From: an uncultured Clostridia bacterium
Lineage (GTDB): Bacteria; Bacillota; Clostridia; Christensenellales; Borkfalkiaceae
Direction of reading: 5' to 3'
Assembly: GCA_947589585.1 (NCBI GenBank)
Contig: CANQCA010000075.1
Span: 1-6,013 of the forward strand
Length of the DNA: 6,013 nucleotides
Of the stretch, positions 4,575 through 6,013 are shown piece by piece (within the stretch, counting starts at the first letter, position 1; every line of letters begins with the position of its first letter). Below the pieces are notes generated by a model, which made no database searches, was not told the DNA's origin, and saw nothing but the letters and a program-made list of their open reading frames with translations. The translations under genes and the position numbers were made by a program.

Positions 4575-5558
4575 TTCTTCTTTCGCAATCGGAATATACA
4601 CTTTGCAGAGCGGTATAATCTTCCGATATTTTTCGCTTAATTTGTCATAATATTTCAAAATCAAATCGACCAATTCAGAGCCGTTGATACCACGGATAAT
4701 CGGCGTGTTGCTTAAATATAATTGTGCATTTTTCGTATAGTCGGAGAGTGTGACAAAAACCCCGTAATCCCCCTCGCGCATTGCGCCTTTCAGAGATTGG
4801 ATCGTGGTTTCCTTGATATCACCGTCCTGGCTTTTGACTTGGACTAAGATCCGAGGCGGAAGCTCATCTTTATACGCTGTAATATCGATCCCGCTATCGC
4901 CGCCATGGGGCGACAATGCTGTGCGATAACCCATCGCTTGAAGAAGGTCTGCCACGAATCCCTCTAAATCATATCCTTTAAGATTCTTGCTCAATTCCTT
5001 CAAAACAAAATCTTTTGTATTCTCTTTGATGTCTTCCGCGGTCGCGGCGACGCTTTCGTCCTCTTCCAAATCGGCGATCCTTTTATGCAAACCTTTGGAT
5101 AAAAAAGTATCCAAAAATTCTTCGGCATAATTTTTTACTGTAAAAAAGGTCATTGCCGAACCAATTTCATAAAGTGCGCCTTGCGAAAAAGCTGTCCGAG
5201 GAAGTTTTTTTATCCACTTTACTTTTCTTTGTTGGACGTATGCAACTGCATTGGGACAATATGTATAATTCCCCTCGACTTCGCCGAAATAAATCATTCT
5301 TTCTGCTTTTGAGGGATAAATAATATAATCGCCTATTTGAACTTCCTTTGCAAATCTATAAAGCATACCCGCCGCATTCGCAATATTCTGTTTCAGTGCG
5401 TCGGGATAGACTTGTGCATATCTTTCCTTAAAGGCCGCCCTATCATCTAATAAGCTCAAATCCCCCGTTTCTTTCCAACCGATCGCAATCACATTTTCCC
5501 GAATGAATAGTGCATCGTCTAATGTATGGATTCCCCAAACTCTCTTTTCTTCACTCAT
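4572..5558 (-). CDS. Mrr-type restriction endonuclease with EVE/PUA-like N-terminus
   Basis: A 328-aa protein in two parts. The C-terminal part (about 195-305) is an Mrr-type PD-(D/E)XK nuclease: DLEGFVADLLQAMGY (197-211) with Glu199, GGDSGID (219-225) with the likely catalytic Asp225, and QVK (240-242) with Gln240 and Lys242. The core looks intact. The N-terminal part (about 7-150: WGIH, VIAIGW, GDYIIYPSK, YFGEVEGNYTY, RTAFSQGALYEIGSAMTFF) matches the region found in Mrr-like proteins and looks EVE/PUA-like, possibly reading modified bases. Family knowledge suggests cleavage of modified foreign DNA; substrate specificity is not visible. The ATG at 5558 has AAAGGAG (5570-5576) 11 nt upstream. 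It starts 23 bp after the ttcA-like gene and is flanked by two ttcA 3' ends. It is AT-richer than ttcA, fitting transfer. Confidence 0.87.
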   Translation of the reverse strand: MSEEKRVWGIHTLDDALFIRENVIAIGWKETGDLSLLDDRAAFKERYAQVYPDALKQNIANAAGMLYRFAKEVQIGDYIIYPSKAERMIYFGEVEGNYTYCPNAVAYVQQRKVKWIKKLPRTAFSQGALYEIGSAMTFFTVKNYAEEFLDTFLSKGLHKRIADLEEDESVAATAEDIKENTKDFVLKELSKNLKGYDLEGFVADLLQAMGYRTALSPHGGDSGIDITAYKDELPPRILVQVKSQDGDIKETTIQSLKGAMREGDYGVFVTLSDYTKNAQLYLSNTPIIRGINGSELVDLILKYYDKLSEKYRKIIPLCKVYIPIAKEE

Positions 5559-5581
5559 GTTTCTTTTGTCTCCTTTACGAT

Positions 5582-6013
5582 TTATTCTTCTTCATCAAAA
5601 TAATGCCTTCTCCCCGCTTTATCTTTATAGGCGATGACAGCGGAAAGGTTCACGTTCTCGACGCTCTTGAAGATGTTTTGCTCCACCTGCGGGAGCTCTT
5701 TTTTTAAGGTGCGGATGAGCTCCTTCACCCGCTGTCGTTTGGAGTCCTTCTCCCCCTCCGCCGCATCCGCGGTGAACTTGCACGCACAGCGTAAAAAGTT
5801 CAAACTGTAAGCATTTTTCCACGCGATAATGTCTTTTTCCCGCACCAGATACATGGGCCTTATGAGCTGCATCCCCTCGAAGTTCGCGCTATGGAGCTTC
5901 GGTAGCATCGTCTGCACCTGCCCCGCGTAGAGCATTCCCATGAGGATGGTCTCGATGACGTCGTCGAAGTGGTGCCCGAGGGCGATCTTGTTGCAGCCGA
6001 GCTTTTTCGCCGC
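5582..6013 (-). CDS. ttcA: TtcA-like tRNA thiolation ATPase, partial (N-terminus missing)
   Basis: The last 143 codons of a PP-loop ATPase gene that runs off the right edge of the window. Visible motifs are LGHHFDDVIET (residues 12-22 of the fragment), RPMYLVREKDI (52-62) and CAC (76-78), in the position where TtcA proteins carry a cluster-binding Cys pair. SVENVNLSAVI follows, matching the usual C-terminal part. TtcA proteins activate C32 of tRNA with ATP and install sulfur using an Fe-S cluster. The PP-loop SGGxDS and the first CxxC would lie outside the window. A TilS-like or other PP-loop enzyme is less likely given the CAC position. Coding DNA is GC-richer than mrr. It ends with TAA at 5582-5584, 23 bp before mrr, so the two may be co-transcribed. 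A second, divergent copy of its last 17 codons lies at 4458-4508. Confidence 0.85.
   Translation of the reverse strand, partial: AAKKLGCNKIALGHHFDDVIETILMGMLYAGQVQTMLPKLHSANFEGMQLIRPMYLVREKDIIAWKNAYSLNFLRCACKFTADAAEGEKDSKRQRVKELIRTLKKELPQVEQNIFKSVENVNLSAVIAYKDKAGRRHYFDEEE

Noticed and set aside
5559..5581. Matching inverted repeat at the other side of mrr
   Set aside because: I looked for a counterpart of the 4520-4574 structure in the 23-bp gap between ttcA and mrr and found none, so a simple transposon with two such ends is not supported.

Overview
The window looks like a chromosomal segment of an anaerobic Firmicute, most likely an uncultured gut-type Clostridia lineage. The signs are strong GGAG-type ribosome binding sites, a class I preQ1 riboswitch, short GTCATTCTGAG / CATGCTTCGACTACG intergenic repeats, and clostridial-looking proteins. 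Taxonomy is inferred from style only. The left third and the far right edge read as GC-richer housekeeping DNA. The minus-strand block at about 2.6-5.6 kb is visibly AT-richer and reads as accessory DNA.

Left, plus strand (1-1943). A preQ1-I riboswitch with a terminator/antiterminator switch (about 14-81) precedes a VUT/YhhQ-type queuosine-precursor transporter (108-881). An SDR oxidoreductase (853-1416) overlaps the transporter by 29 bp. The SDR keeps its cofactor and catalytic motifs but stops early, next to a palindromic repeat. A small helical protein of unknown function (1509-1943) follows.

Middle (1944-2613). This is a gene-free stretch between convergent genes, packed with repeats. 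It contains a 17-bp inverted repeat bracketing 398 bp with a second inverted repeat nested inside (MITE-like architecture), several hairpins, and a second copy of the repeat found after the SDR gene.

Right, minus strand (6013-2614, read right to left). A partial TtcA-like tRNA-thiolation gene (5582-6013) is followed by an Mrr-type restriction endonuclease with an N-terminal EVE/PUA-like region (4572-5558). Next comes a short relic of a second ttcA 3' end (4458-4508), then a lipoprotein of unknown function (3945-4433) and an FRG-domain protein (2614-3927).

The most interesting observation is that mrr lies between two non-identical copies of the ttcA 3' end in the same orientation, with interlocked inverted repeats at the mrr/relic junction. 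This fits insertion of a defence cargo at the 3' end of a conserved gene that was repaired with an imported end. Mrr, lipoprotein and FRG together form a plausible but unproven defence cluster.
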